From Actinomycetota bacterium (lineage in GTDB: Bacteria > Actinomycetota > Actinomycetes > Streptosporangiales > Streptosporangiaceae): a DNA stretch of 64,000 nucleotides. The position numbers and the translations under genes are program-made. Location: assembly GCA_003168255.1 (NCBI GenBank), contig PMSU01000036.1:1-64000 (forward strand), read 5' to 3'. Shown piece by piece: positions 25,362 to 34,861 of this stretch. Under the pieces are notes generated by a model that searched no databases, was not told the origin of the DNA, and saw only the letters and a program-made list of their open reading frames with translations. Position 1 is the first letter of the stretch, and the number at the start of each line of letters is the position of its first letter.

Positions 25362-25927
25362 CACAGCAGCGGCACCGCGCCGTTGGTACGCGCGGTCGGG
25401 CCAGGTCAAGCTGGACGGGCAGCGACAGGTGGCCCGCGGCCTGCCGGACATGGGCGAAGGCCTCGGCTTCGATGCGGTAGTGCAAGTCCCGCAGGTACGC
25501 CGCGGGGGTCGTGACGACAGTGAGCACCACTTCGTGGTCTCGTCCGTCGCGATCACCCGGCCCTTCGCCGAGTCAACGCCGTGGTAGGTGCTGACTTCCC
25601 TGGTCAATCCGCGGGCATTAGCCAGCCGACCGGGTCCAGCCGTACTCGACCAAGGACATGACCATCCTGGACGTGCCGGACTACGACGCCAGCAACTTCG
25701 GGCGTCTGTTCAGGGGTCACGGGGTTCAGTGCCGATTTCGTAGCCTCCACGACGGCCCAAGAAGCCCTGGGAAGCCTGATGCCCGGCGAAAAAATCAGCT
25801 CTTCCGCCGAATCCTTCGGCCTTGGCGAGACATCCGCCTCTATGCGCTGGTGAGGGCGGCCAGGTGTGTGCGTATCCGCTGCGCCCGCGGCTGCCCGACA
25901 TGCAGCCGGGCACGGATCACGCGAATC
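25362..25927. other. Non-coding or decayed stretch
   Basis: No intact gene. The minus strand holds a broken reading (TYHGVDSAKGRVIATD, then after a frame change YLRDLHYRIEAEAFAHV) and the plus strand a short fragment ending MRW at about 25857. I do not recognise either. Confidence 0.35.
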
Positions 25928-26385
25928 GAGGGGACGCGCGCGGCCGCAAGATCATCGGCGAACACCGCACGGCCTGCTCATGCAGCGGATCTTCCCAACC
26001 GGCGTCCGCACCGTCGTCCGGGTCTGCCGACCCCTGGGCGCCGCGGATGATCATCATGAGCAGCTCGTACGAGCCGACAAGCGCAACCGCGGGCTACGCG
26101 CCCACCGCAGCGCCGACCGGACCGTGCCCCAAGCCGTGCGCCACATTCGCCGCGAGCGTCGCCGCGATGCCGAGACCCAGCAGCCACCGTGCCAGCGCAG
26201 GAACCCGGATACTCCCTCCGTGCGGAGTCAAGCATCGCCATCGAGCTCGCGTAGATCAGCCGGTCCACACTCAACGGGCAGGATGGTTTAGTGCCAAAGA
26301 TCGCATGAGCGTGCGACAGAAAGCCAGCGGCCATGCAGATACTGCTGGCCAAGTCCGCGGGTAACGGCAGGTTCTGTGGTCGCAC
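25928..26385 (-). pseudogene. DUF2637-type element membrane protein, decayed
   Basis: Pieces in order on the minus strand: CPLSVDRLIYASSMAMLDSARRE; then, in another frame, VPALARWLLGLGIAATLAANVAHGLGHG; then PAVALVGSYELLMMIIRG after an in-frame TAG (26096-26094) where Trp is normal. This is the DUF2637 family common in actinomycete integrative elements and plasmids. A frameshift near 26200 plus the stop inactivate it. Confidence 0.7.
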
Positions 26386-26493
26386 TTTGCGGCCGGGCGA
26401 GCTTGATTGCTATTGGGCAGACGACCCATCGGTTCCCAGACGACGGCTACGGGGGGATAATGCGCCCATGTGATCGCGTGGGGAGGACTGTGG

Positions 26494-29421
26494 ATGTCGC
26501 AGCAATCGGTTGCCCGGCACGCCGGTTCTGATCATCACCGCGCCGCTCCCGCAGCCGGGCTCATCGGCCGCGGGCAGGAACTCGTCAGCCTGACGCGGGC
26601 GCTGGCGCGCCCGCCCGCGGTGGTGCTCATCGAGGGTGAGGCGGGGATCGGGAAGAGCAAGCTGCTGTGCGCATACCTTACGTCCGCGGCCGGGCGAGAA
26701 CAGCGGGCTCTGGTGGCCCGCTGCCCGCCATTCCGCCGGCCGCAGACCCTTGGCCCGCTGACCGATGCCCTGCGTGAGCTCACCGACGATGTGGCCGGCC
26801 TGCCGCTGACCGGCCTGGCGGGGGTGCTGCGCCCGTTTTTCCCCGAATGGGCGGCCAGCCTCCCGGCCGGGCCGGAACCGGCCGAGGACGCGACGGCCGC
26901 CAGGCACCGGGTGTTCCGCGCCCTGGCCGAGCTCATCGGCTGCCTGCGGGTGGCCACGGTGGTGGTGGAGGACGCGCACTGGGCGGACGAGGCGACGCTC
27001 GAGTTCCTGCTGTACCTGGCCAGCCGTGATTCCTGGCCGGTCAGCTTGGTGGTGACCTTCCGGCCCGAGGACCTGCCCGCCCGCTCGCTGCTGCCACGGC
27101 TATCCCGGCTCGCGGCGGGGGCCGGCGGGCTGCGGCTCACTCTTGCCCCGCTGGATGTGGCCGATACCACTGCCCTGGTGTCGTCGATGCTCGCCGGGGA
27201 GCAGGTGTCCGCCCAGTTCGCCGCGTTCGTGCACAAGAGCACTGAAGGTGTGCCGCTGGCCGTGGAAGAGCTGATCAAGCTCATGGCCGACCGTGCGGAC
27301 CTCGCCCGCCGGGGCGGCAGGTGGATCCGGCGCAGCCTGACAGAGATCGTTGTGCCGCCGACGGTCCGTGACGCCGTGCTGGAACGAGCCGACCGGCTGT
27401 CACCGCAGGCTCAGGCCGTGCTGCGGTCCGCGGCGGTGCTCGCCGGGCAGACGGACGAGGCCTTGCTGTCCACCATGGGAGTGCTGTCGGCCGGCCAGGC
27501 CAGGGCCGGGCTGGCCGAAGCGCTGCGCTCCGGGCTACTCCGCGAGGACGCACGCGGGCTCGTGTCGTTCCGGCACGCGCTGGTCGGGCAGGCGGTGTAC
27601 GACGCTATCGCCGGGCCCGACCGCCGCGCGCTACACCTGCGCGCCGGGCAGGCGCTCGAACGCCACAGCCCGTCGCCGGTCGCGCGCCTGGCCAGGCACT
27701 TCCGCGAGGCCGGGGAGATCGTGCGCTGGTCCAGGTACGCGGAGCAGTCCGCCGACCTGGCGCTGGCCTCCGGCGACGAGATCACTGCGCAGAACCTACT
27801 GCACGATCTGGTCGTCAACGCTGGCCTGCCGGCCGGAGTGGTGGCGAGGCTGTTGAAGAAGATCCCGTCCGCCACGTACATCGACGCCGAGCGGCAGGCA
27901 AACCTCACCCGCACGCTGAGATCGCTGCTGGACTCGCCGACACTCGGGTCCGAGGAGGAGGCCGACCTGCGTGTCCACCTCGGTGAGTGGCTGACCGCCA
28001 GGCACGATTGGGGACCCGCCCGGGCCGAGTTCGAGCGATCGATCCCGGGTCTGGCTCATGACCCGGCCGAGGCGGCCCGGGCCATGATGCTGCTGGCCTG
28101 GCCACATGGGAGCGCGTGTCCGGTGGCGGAGCACCTTCGCTGGCTGCGGCGCGCGGATCGGCTGGCCGCCTCGCTCGATCCCGCGCACCGCCTCCGGCTG
28201 CTGGTAGACAGGGTGAGTGCGCTGCTCATGCTGGGACAGGACAGGGGCTGGACCGAGGCGGCCAAGATCCCCGAAGACTCTGACCAGCCTCGGCTGAGAC
28301 AGCAGATAGCCCGCGGACACCTGAACATTGGCGATGAGGCGACCAGGTGGGGCAGGTACGAGGAGGCGGGCCGACGGCTCGTGAAGGCGCTCGAACTCGC
28401 CAACGAGCACCAGTACCTGCACATGCGCGAGGCCGTTGAGGTCGGCCTGCTGCATCTGCGCTGGCTTACCGGCAGCTGGGACGGCCTGGCCGAGCAGGCC
28501 GCGCGGCAGGCCGACGACGAGGACATCCTTCCGATGATCCGAGCCGAGGCGGCCATGGTCGCCGGGCTGGCCCACGCCACGGTCGGCGCATCCGATGCGG
28601 CCGAGGAACACCTCTGGATCGCCCATCGTGACTTGCGGCAACGCGGCGAGGCCGATGCCGTTGTGGAGGCGGCGGCCGCGCTGGCCCGGCTGCGGCTGGC
28701 CGACGGGCGCCTCGACGACGCGCTCGAGGTGCTGGCCGAGCCCATGGCCCTAGTCGCCGCCAAAGGAATCTGGGTGTGGGCCACTGACCTGGCCCCGGTC
28801 GCGGTTCAGGCCTTGGTGGCGGCTGGGCGGCTGGACGAGGCCGAGGACCTGGCCCGCTCGTTCGCCGCTGGGCTGCGGGGCCGCCACGCCCCGGCACCGC
28901 TGGCCGCGCTCGCTGGATGCCGGGCTCTGTTGGCCGAGGCTCGCGCCGACCACGTCCGGGCGGCCGCGCTGTTCGGCCGGGCGGCGGCCGCCTGGGAAGA
29001 GCTGCCCCGCCCCTATGATGCCTGGCTGGCGCGGGAGCGGCAGGCCCGATGCGTGCTGGCGGCGGGCGACCACGACCGCGGAATGACGATGCTCGGTGAT
29101 GTGCTCGACCGCCTGCATCACCTCGGCGCCGTCGCCGACGCCGCCCGCATCAAGCGGGAGATGCGAGCCCAGGGTGGCGGGCCGGACCGCAGGGCGCGCG
29201 GCGGGCGGCCCGGCTACGGCAACCAGCTCTCGCCGCGCGAGCTAGACGTAGCCCGGCTGCTCGTCACGGGTGGAACCAACCGGCAGATCGGTGAGCAGCT
29301 TTTCCTGTCGCCCAAGACCGTGGCGCGCCATCTCGACTCCGCCATGCGCAAGCTTGGCGCCGGCTCGCGCACCGCACTGGCGGTCCGCCTGGTCGAAGAT
29401 GGTCTCGTCTCCGCTGGCTGA
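26494..29421 (+). CDS. LAL-family LuxR regulator (AAA-type ATPase plus HTH)
   Basis: 975 aa from ATG 26494, with GGGAGGAC upstream. Walker A GEAGIGKS (residues 48-55), Walker B VVVEDAH, a STAND-like ATPase region, a long TPR-like helical middle (about 330-860) and a C-terminal LuxR helix-turn-helix (LSPRELDVARLLVTGGTNRQIG, LSPKTVARHLDSAMRKLG). MalT-like: presumably ATP- and ligand-controlled activator. It is directly upstream of, and co-oriented with, the secreted-protein operon at 29752-34802 and probably controls it. Confidence 0.92.
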   Translation: MSQQSVARHAGSDHHRAAPAAGLIGRGQELVSLTRALARPPAVVLIEGEAGIGKSKLLCAYLTSAAGREQRALVARCPPFRRPQTLGPLTDALRELTDDVAGLPLTGLAGVLRPFFPEWAASLPAGPEPAEDATAARHRVFRALAELIGCLRVATVVVEDAHWADEATLEFLLYLASRDSWPVSLVVTFRPEDLPARSLLPRLSRLAAGAGGLRLTLAPLDVADTTALVSSMLAGEQVSAQFAAFVHKSTEGVPLAVEELIKLMADRADLARRGGRWIRRSLTEIVVPPTVRDAVLERADRLSPQAQAVLRSAAVLAGQTDEALLSTMGVLSAGQARAGLAEALRSGLLREDARGLVSFRHALVGQAVYDAIAGPDRRALHLRAGQALERHSPSPVARLARHFREAGEIVRWSRYAEQSADLALASGDEITAQNLLHDLVVNAGLPAGVVARLLKKIPSATYIDAERQANLTRTLRSLLDSPTLGSEEEADLRVHLGEWLTARHDWGPARAEFERSIPGLAHDPAEAARAMMLLAWPHGSACPVAEHLRWLRRADRLAASLDPAHRLRLLVDRVSALLMLGQDRGWTEAAKIPEDSDQPRLRQQIARGHLNIGDEATRWGRYEEAGRRLVKALELANEHQYLHMREAVEVGLLHLRWLTGSWDGLAEQAARQADDEDILPMIRAEAAMVAGLAHATVGASDAAEEHLWIAHRDLRQRGEADAVVEAAAALARLRLADGRLDDALEVLAEPMALVAAKGIWVWATDLAPVAVQALVAAGRLDEAEDLARSFAAGLRGRHAPAPLAALAGCRALLAEARADHVRAAALFGRAAAAWEELPRPYDAWLARERQARCVLAAGDHDRGMTMLGDVLDRLHHLGAVADAARIKREMRAQGGGPDRRARGGRPGYGNQLSPRELDVARLLVTGGTNRQIGEQLFLSPKTVARHLDSAMRKLGAGSRTALAVRLVEDGLVSAG

Positions 29422-29466
29422 CTCCCCCCAGGAAGCCAGCCAGCAAGAGCGGGGACTCCCGCGCCA

Positions 29467-29513
29467 GGAGTTAATTGGGGGCACGCGCCGGAGTTAATTG
29501 GGGCATATGCCCC
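29467..29513 (+). promoter_or_regulatory. Direct repeats and palindrome upstream of secreted operon
   Basis: GGAGTTAATTGGGG occurs at 29467-29480 and 29490-29503, 23 nt apart (about two helical turns), with GGGGCATATGCCCC, a perfect 14-bp palindrome, at 29500-29513 overlapping the second copy. AT-rich cores in GC-rich DNA. Likely binding sites for the LAL regulator or the operon promoter region. Confidence 0.55.
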
Positions 29514-29552
29514 TAGGCCTACGCGAGCGGCGAGGCCGAAACTGGCCCCACC

Positions 29553-29705
29553 ATGAAATGGCATGCGGAACCTTCGCCGGATGAGCCGTCCCATCCTCAG
29601 CCGGGCTCAGCAACGGACACCGAGGACCCGGCGGAAGTTCGCGCCGAGGACCCCGTGGTTCGCGGCGTAGAGGCCACCCCCGGCGACGGCTACGAGCCCC
29701 TGTAG
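29553..29705 (+). CDS. Candidate small acidic peptide (50 aa)
   Basis: An ATG-initiated frame with 50 codons (MKWHAEPSPDEPSHPQPG ... GDGYEPL), Pro/Asp/Glu-rich, between the regulatory repeats and the secreted operon. No clear RBS. Without stop codons partly because of high GC, so coding status is uncertain. Confidence 0.25.
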   Translation: MKWHAEPSPDEPSHPQPGSATDTEDPAEVRAEDPVVRGVEATPGDGYEPL

Positions 29706-29751
29706 CCGGGGTTCCACCACAGGCCGCATGACTGGAGAACCGGGAGGCAGT

Positions 29752-32262
29752 GTGATCAAGCCGCGTGTGGCGACGTCGAATCATCGGGTCCTATCCGGGC
29801 GGAATGTACGTTCCTGGGCGACGGTGGGCCTACTGATTGCGCTGGTCTCCGCGCTGGCCGCGTACACGATCTCGGGAACATCGCCGACGGCGCTGGCGCG
29901 CGGCGGCGAGCCGCAGACGGCCCTGCGGGTGCCTGGCACTGAGAGCACCACGGGTGGCACTGACCTTTCGGCCGAATCGGCGATGCCGCCAAGCTCTACC
30001 ATCACCCTCATAACCGGCGACCGGGTTCGCCTGGACGTACTGCCGGATGGTCAGCAGACGGCGAGCGTTCTGATGGGCGCCTCCGGTACTCGCCCGGGCT
30101 CATCGGCGTTTGTCGAGTTCACCTATGCGGGCGACGAGTATGTGGTGCCCGACGCGGCCGTGCCCTATCTTGGCTCGGCCCTGGACCCGCGGCTGTTCGA
30201 CGTCAGTTACCTCGTGCGGGCAGGCCTTGCCGACGCGCGCGCGTCCGCCCTGCCGGTGAGCATCACCTACCCCGGCGGCGTTGCCCGGCCTGGCCTGCCT
30301 GGACTCCACATCACGCACATGTCTGGTCGGACGGCATACGGGACGATCGCCAAGGCCGACACGGGCCTGCTGGGCGAACTGCTGGCCAGTCAGTGGCGGT
30401 CGGCGCGGGCCGGGCATTCGCTCGCCCAGATGGGCGGGCTTCCCGGCGTGCAACGCGTCGGTCTCGCGCCGCCCGCGGGGGCGCCCGCGCTGCCGTCACT
30501 GCCGTCCGCGTCCACGATCCGGCATGGTGGCTCTGGCATCCCCTACCGGACGCTGACACTCAAGTTCACCGACCTGAACGGCAGGCCAGCGGCGGCGTTG
30601 GGCTTCGTGCAGGACGTCGGCAACGCCAACCTTGCCCTGTTCATGACCGGTGGCAAGGGCTCGGAAAGCGTGAGCGTGCCAGAGGGAACGTACAGCCTCG
30701 AGTTCAGCGTGCTGACGCCGCACTCTTCCGGTTCCGGATTCGACACGGCCCTGATGGTCAAGCCGCAGCTTGCCGTCCATTCCGACGAGACGGTCCGACT
30801 GGATGCCAGGACCGCCAGACCATTCCGGGTGACGCTGCGCGGCACCACGGCTCCTCCCGTGCAGGAGGACGTGCTCGACTACACCCGCAGCAGCCAGACC
30901 GGGGGGGAACTCAGTCTCGACCCCCGGGTAGTTATCGGACTAGGCCTTGTCTCCCTCTCCCGGATACCTGCCATCTATCGTGGGGTTGCCGCCTCGGAAT
31001 TGCTGGCGACCCCCACCGCCACTGTGACCAAGGGAACTTTCGGCTTCCACGCCTACAGCTTCTTCTCGTCCAAGGCCCTGGGAACGGGCGCGCAATCCGC
31101 ACAGCCGACCTATTTCCTCAGCTTCCCCGACCCCGGCCGCATTCCGGGCTCGCTGACCTATCAGGTGCCGGCCACAGATCTGACTACGGTGCATGAGCAG
31201 CTCTACGACCCGGCGGGCACGCCGCTGTCAGCCTGCGGGTATGACCGGAACGCGGCCGGAATGATCTACACGTTGTATGACACGTGGGATGACAGCTTGT
31301 TCTGGATCGGCGACGTGACTCCGCTGGGCGAGCGCACCGACTACTGGTACACCAGCGAGCCGAGGCTGGAGCTGTGGCAGGCCGCCTACAACGACTGTGA
31401 CCGCCTGCGCCAGTGGGGACCGATCGAGCGGATCAGCCCGGGGCAGCAGATCAGCGAGAGCTGGGACAAGGGACCCATGGTGCCGTCACCAGCGGCCCCC
31501 CCGGCATACGCTTCAGACGCCCACGTGAACAACGGGGTGCCGCGGCCGCTGCTGACCGTCTGCCCGGCGTGTCGGCAGGGCAACATCGGCATGCTCAACC
31601 TGCTGCCATTCGGCGATTCCGACCCCTCGCAGTACGCGGAAGACTTCGGCGGCGACTCCAGCTTGCTCTTCTACCGCGACGGAAGGCTGGCTTATACCTC
31701 GGCCTCCGCCGCAGACGGGGGGCATATGGTCCCATTCGCCTTCAATCTGCCTATGCTGCCCGGCGCGGCGGCATACCGGCTGGACTGGCTGCAGACCGAC
31801 CCAGGCCAGCCTGGCGCCTATGACGACACTGACTGGGCATTCCGGTCCGCGCCCGCTGACGCTGACCGACGGCCAGCCGCTTCGGAGGAATGCGCCCCCG
31901 ACCCCACCCAGGGGTGTTCTTTCCTGCCACTCCTGTTCATCAACTATGACCTGAAGCTTGGCTTTCACTCACGCGCCGAAGCGGGCAAGCCGTTCCGTAT
32001 TGCCTTCACCGTTGGCCACCAGCAGAACGAGGACGCTCCCGCCGGGCTCGCTGCGACCGTGTCGATTTCCTACAACGACGGGAAGACGTGGACCGCGCCG
32101 CACGCCGCCACTCGCCAGGGCAGCAACATGTTCAGCCTCACCATCGACCAGCCGCCGCTGGATGACACCTCAGGATTCGTCTCGCTGCGAGTGACTGCCC
32201 ACGACTGCGCGGGCAACTCCGTGGTCCAGACGATCATCCGTGCCTACGGGCTCAACGACTAG
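29752..32262 (+). CDS. Secreted protein with S8-prodomain-like N-terminus, no protease domain
   Basis: 836 aa from GTG 29752, with GGGAGG 5 nt upstream. Signal anchor RSWATVGLLIALVSALAAYTI. Residues about 75-210 match the prodomain opening of actinomycete subtilases (STITLITGDRVRLDVLPDG, YVVPDAAVPYLG, LDPRLFDVSYLVRAGL). The Asp/His/Ser subtilase motifs that should follow are not there; instead come beta-rich regions and a C-terminal Ig/jelly-roll-like domain (SYNDGKTWT, SLRVTAHDCAGNSV). Possibly an inhibitor, chaperone or binding partner for secreted proteases. First gene of an operon with the S53 peptidase (53-nt gap). Confidence 0.8.
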   Translation: MIKPRVATSNHRVLSGRNVRSWATVGLLIALVSALAAYTISGTSPTALARGGEPQTALRVPGTESTTGGTDLSAESAMPPSSTITLITGDRVRLDVLPDGQQTASVLMGASGTRPGSSAFVEFTYAGDEYVVPDAAVPYLGSALDPRLFDVSYLVRAGLADARASALPVSITYPGGVARPGLPGLHITHMSGRTAYGTIAKADTGLLGELLASQWRSARAGHSLAQMGGLPGVQRVGLAPPAGAPALPSLPSASTIRHGGSGIPYRTLTLKFTDLNGRPAAALGFVQDVGNANLALFMTGGKGSESVSVPEGTYSLEFSVLTPHSSGSGFDTALMVKPQLAVHSDETVRLDARTARPFRVTLRGTTAPPVQEDVLDYTRSSQTGGELSLDPRVVIGLGLVSLSRIPAIYRGVAASELLATPTATVTKGTFGFHAYSFFSSKALGTGAQSAQPTYFLSFPDPGRIPGSLTYQVPATDLTTVHEQLYDPAGTPLSACGYDRNAAGMIYTLYDTWDDSLFWIGDVTPLGERTDYWYTSEPRLELWQAAYNDCDRLRQWGPIERISPGQQISESWDKGPMVPSPAAPPAYASDAHVNNGVPRPLLTVCPACRQGNIGMLNLLPFGDSDPSQYAEDFGGDSSLLFYRDGRLAYTSASAADGGHMVPFAFNLPMLPGAAAYRLDWLQTDPGQPGAYDDTDWAFRSAPADADRRPAASEECAPDPTQGCSFLPLLFINYDLKLGFHSRAEAGKPFRIAFTVGHQQNEDAPAGLAATVSISYNDGKTWTAPHAATRQGSNMFSLTIDQPPLDDTSGFVSLRVTAHDCAGNSVVQTIIRAYGLND

Positions 32263-32315
32263 AGAACCCAACCAGAACGAGGAGCACGTCCACCACCCCG
32301 AATGGAGCAGGCCTG

Positions 32316-33542
32316 ATGAGACTTGACCCGCTGGCCCGCAGCCCGGTGTCGCGCTGCCTGGGCCTCACAGCGATCGCCGCTGCGCTCCTGGGCACGCCCG
32401 TGGCCCACGCCGGGACAACCCGGCCACCCACTTCGGGTGCCCACGCTGCCTCCAGCCTGCTGAGTCAACGGCATGCATGCGCCTCGCCTGCCGAAGGCTA
32501 CGCTGCCTGCCTGGCGATTGTGGACGCTGGGCCCCGCGGGCACCCGCTGACCAGGGCGCTCGCAGCAGCCGACGGGCTGCATCCGTACGGCGCCGCCGAG
32601 CTCCAGGCAGCCTATCGCCTGCCTTCCGCGCGGCGGGGGCATGGCCAGACGATCGCGATCGTGGATGCGTACGACGATCCGGATGCCGCCGCGGATCTGG
32701 CGGTCTACCGCAGAGCCAGCCACCTGCCCGGATGCGCCAGGCTGGGCTGCTTCCGCAAGGTCGACCAGAACGGCGGCGCCAGCCCGCCGCATGCCAACGC
32801 GGGCTGGGCCATGGAGGAGTCCCTTGACCTGGATATGGCCTCGGCCATCTGCCCGAACTGCGCAATCGTTCTGGTCGAGGCGAATAGCAACAGCTACAGG
32901 AATCTTGGGATAGCTGAGGACGAGGCCGCCAAGCTCGGCGCGGACGTCATCTCCAATAGCTATGCCGGATCCGAGTTTCCGGGCGAGATAGCCGACGCCA
33001 AGAACTACGACCATCCCGGAGTCGCGATCACCGCGTCCAGCGGGGACGACGGTTTCGGGGTCTCCGTGCCGGCCACCTTTCCGGCCGTGACGGCGGTCGG
33101 CGGCACCAGTCTTTACCACTCGCGTACCGCGCGCGGCTGGTCGGAGACTGCCTGGCAGTTCGCGGGCTCGGGCTGCTCCGCCTACATCGCCAAGCCGCGC
33201 TGGCAGCACGACAGGCTGTGCAGCAACCGCACAGTGGCCGACACCGCGGCTGTAGCCGATCCTGACACCCCGGTCGCCATTTACGACACTTACCAAAGCG
33301 ATGGCTGGGTCGCGGTCGGTGGCACCAGCGTTGCCGCCCCGCTGATCGCCGGGGTCTACGCCCTCGCGGGCAACGCCAGATCCATCGAGCCTGATGCCCA
33401 CCTGTACGCCCATCAACGCAGCCTGTTCGATGTGACCTCCGGGGCCAACGGTCTGTGCGGCGGCAGCTATCTCTGTACGGCCAGACCCGGATACGACGGG
33501 CCCACCGGCTGGGGAACCCCCGACGGTATTGGCGCTTTCTAG
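32316..33542 (+). CDS. S53 sedolisin-type secreted serine-carboxyl peptidase
   Basis: 408 aa. Signal peptide ends at VAHA (about 31). Catalytic residues visible: E167 and D171 in MEESLDLD, oxyanion D244 in SSGDDG, S338 in GGTSVAAP. The prodomain is short compared with kumamolisin-type enzymes; the mature core is complete and ends at GWGTPDGIGAF. Acts outside the cell, typically at low pH. Between the S8-prodomain-like protein and a beta-propeller, separated from the latter by 9 nt. Confidence 0.9.
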   Translation: MRLDPLARSPVSRCLGLTAIAAALLGTPVAHAGTTRPPTSGAHAASSLLSQRHACASPAEGYAACLAIVDAGPRGHPLTRALAAADGLHPYGAAELQAAYRLPSARRGHGQTIAIVDAYDDPDAAADLAVYRRASHLPGCARLGCFRKVDQNGGASPPHANAGWAMEESLDLDMASAICPNCAIVLVEANSNSYRNLGIAEDEAAKLGADVISNSYAGSEFPGEIADAKNYDHPGVAITASSGDDGFGVSVPATFPAVTAVGGTSLYHSRTARGWSETAWQFAGSGCSAYIAKPRWQHDRLCSNRTVADTAAVADPDTPVAIYDTYQSDGWVAVGGTSVAAPLIAGVYALAGNARSIEPDAHLYAHQRSLFDVTSGANGLCGGSYLCTARPGYDGPTGWGTPDGIGAF

Positions 33543-33551
33543 GAGGGATCA

Positions 33552-34802
33552 ATGCGTACCGGCAGCATAGCGGCCCTGGCCGTGGTCACGGTTCTGGCCG
33601 CGGCCAGCCCGGCCAGTGCTCACGCGGGTGGCCAGGCGGCGCGTTCCTGCCGCCTCACCTGGACCCTGGTGAGCACACCCCACATACCTGGCAGCCAGGG
33701 CCCGGACAGTGGCGCCTCCGCGCAGATAGACTCGGTCAGCATCCTCCCAGGAGGGGATCCCTGGTTCTCGGCCGAAGTCGACGGACCCTCCCTGCAGCCG
33801 TGGGTGCTGCGCTGGGACGAAGGTGCGATCCGGACGGCCAAGCAGATTCCGCAATCTACGCTGGACCTCCAGGGCGGCGGCCCGGGCTCATTCGGCTCGG
33901 CCACGGACGGCTGGGTGCTGGCGGCAAACGAGGGCGCGGCCCCGTCAGGAATGGGCGGGCAGGGCGACGATCTGGAGCCGCCGTACGCGGAGCACTGGTA
34001 TGACGGCCGCTGGACGATGACTCCGCTCGCCGTTCCGCCCAACCCGCGGAACACAGGAACCCAGCTCCTAGACGTGGCCACGACATCGGCAACGGACGCC
34101 TGGGCTGTCGGGCTCTTCTATGAGGCCAAGCCGGGCGTCACCGCCGGAAGCGTTCCTACCGGTGCCCTGATCGAGCACTGGGACGGCACATCCTGGCACA
34201 TCGTCGCGAACCCGGACTCGGCTCGCGCAGACGGACAACTCAATGCGCTCACGCTTGTCTCACGCACAGACATCTGGGCGGTGGGCCGGGTGAGGAACAG
34301 CGGCGGAATGATCGTCCCGCTGGTCCTGCACTGGGACGGCAGGTCATGGCGTAGCATCCCCGCACCCGCGGCTTCCGCGCCGTCGGCGTTCAACGCGATC
34401 AGCGCGGCCGGCGGCAGTGATGTCTGGGCGGTCGGTGCGCAGACGAAACCTGGCACAGGGAACGTGGCCATTCCGCTCGCGGAGCATTGGGACGGCAGGT
34501 CTTGGATCGTGGCCAGACTGCCCGGCGTGGGCAATGCCGTGCTCTGGGGCGTCTATGCTGTCTCGTCCACCGATGTGTGGGCCACCGTGGAAGAGACGTC
34601 AGGAAAACCCGCGATCTTCCTGCACGAGAGCGGCCGGTCATGGCAGGCCGTTCCCGCTCCAGGCCACCAGGAGTACGGCCTGTATTACGCCTACACGGGC
34701 ATCGACGGCACAGGACCAGGCGACATCTGGGCCGTCGGCTCGGTCACCAGTCAGTCAACGGGTGAGAGCAACCCGGTAGTGGCGCACCTGAGCTGCGGCT
34801 GA
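33552..34802 (+). CDS. Secreted Trp-rich beta-propeller protein
   Basis: 416 aa, RBS AGGAGGGA before ATG 33552, signal peptide ending SPASA. Repeats of the form DAWAVG...LIEHWDGTSWHIV (at least six) identify the same propeller type as the lipoprotein at 17096-18292, here without lipobox. Last gene of the sedolisin operon. A binding or scaffolding role is inferred. Confidence 0.88.
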   Translation: MRTGSIAALAVVTVLAAASPASAHAGGQAARSCRLTWTLVSTPHIPGSQGPDSGASAQIDSVSILPGGDPWFSAEVDGPSLQPWVLRWDEGAIRTAKQIPQSTLDLQGGGPGSFGSATDGWVLAANEGAAPSGMGGQGDDLEPPYAEHWYDGRWTMTPLAVPPNPRNTGTQLLDVATTSATDAWAVGLFYEAKPGVTAGSVPTGALIEHWDGTSWHIVANPDSARADGQLNALTLVSRTDIWAVGRVRNSGGMIVPLVLHWDGRSWRSIPAPAASAPSAFNAISAAGGSDVWAVGAQTKPGTGNVAIPLAEHWDGRSWIVARLPGVGNAVLWGVYAVSSTDVWATVEETSGKPAIFLHESGRSWQAVPAPGHQEYGLYYAYTGIDGTGPGDIWAVGSVTSQSTGESNPVVAHLSCG

Positions 34803-34810
34803 GGACCACC

Positions 34811-34861
34811 TCGACTCCGCCATGCGCAAGCTGTGCGTAAGCTCGCGCATGGCGGAGTCGA
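34811..34861 (+). terminator. Long hairpin after sedolisin operon, built from a LuxR-HTH relic
   Basis: A 17-bp perfect inverted repeat (34811-34827 and 34845-34861) with a 17-nt loop, 8 nt past the propeller stop. The left arm plus loop matches the HTH-coding DNA of the LAL gene near 29332-29372, including 23 identical bases. Likely serves as transcription terminator. Confidence 0.65.
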
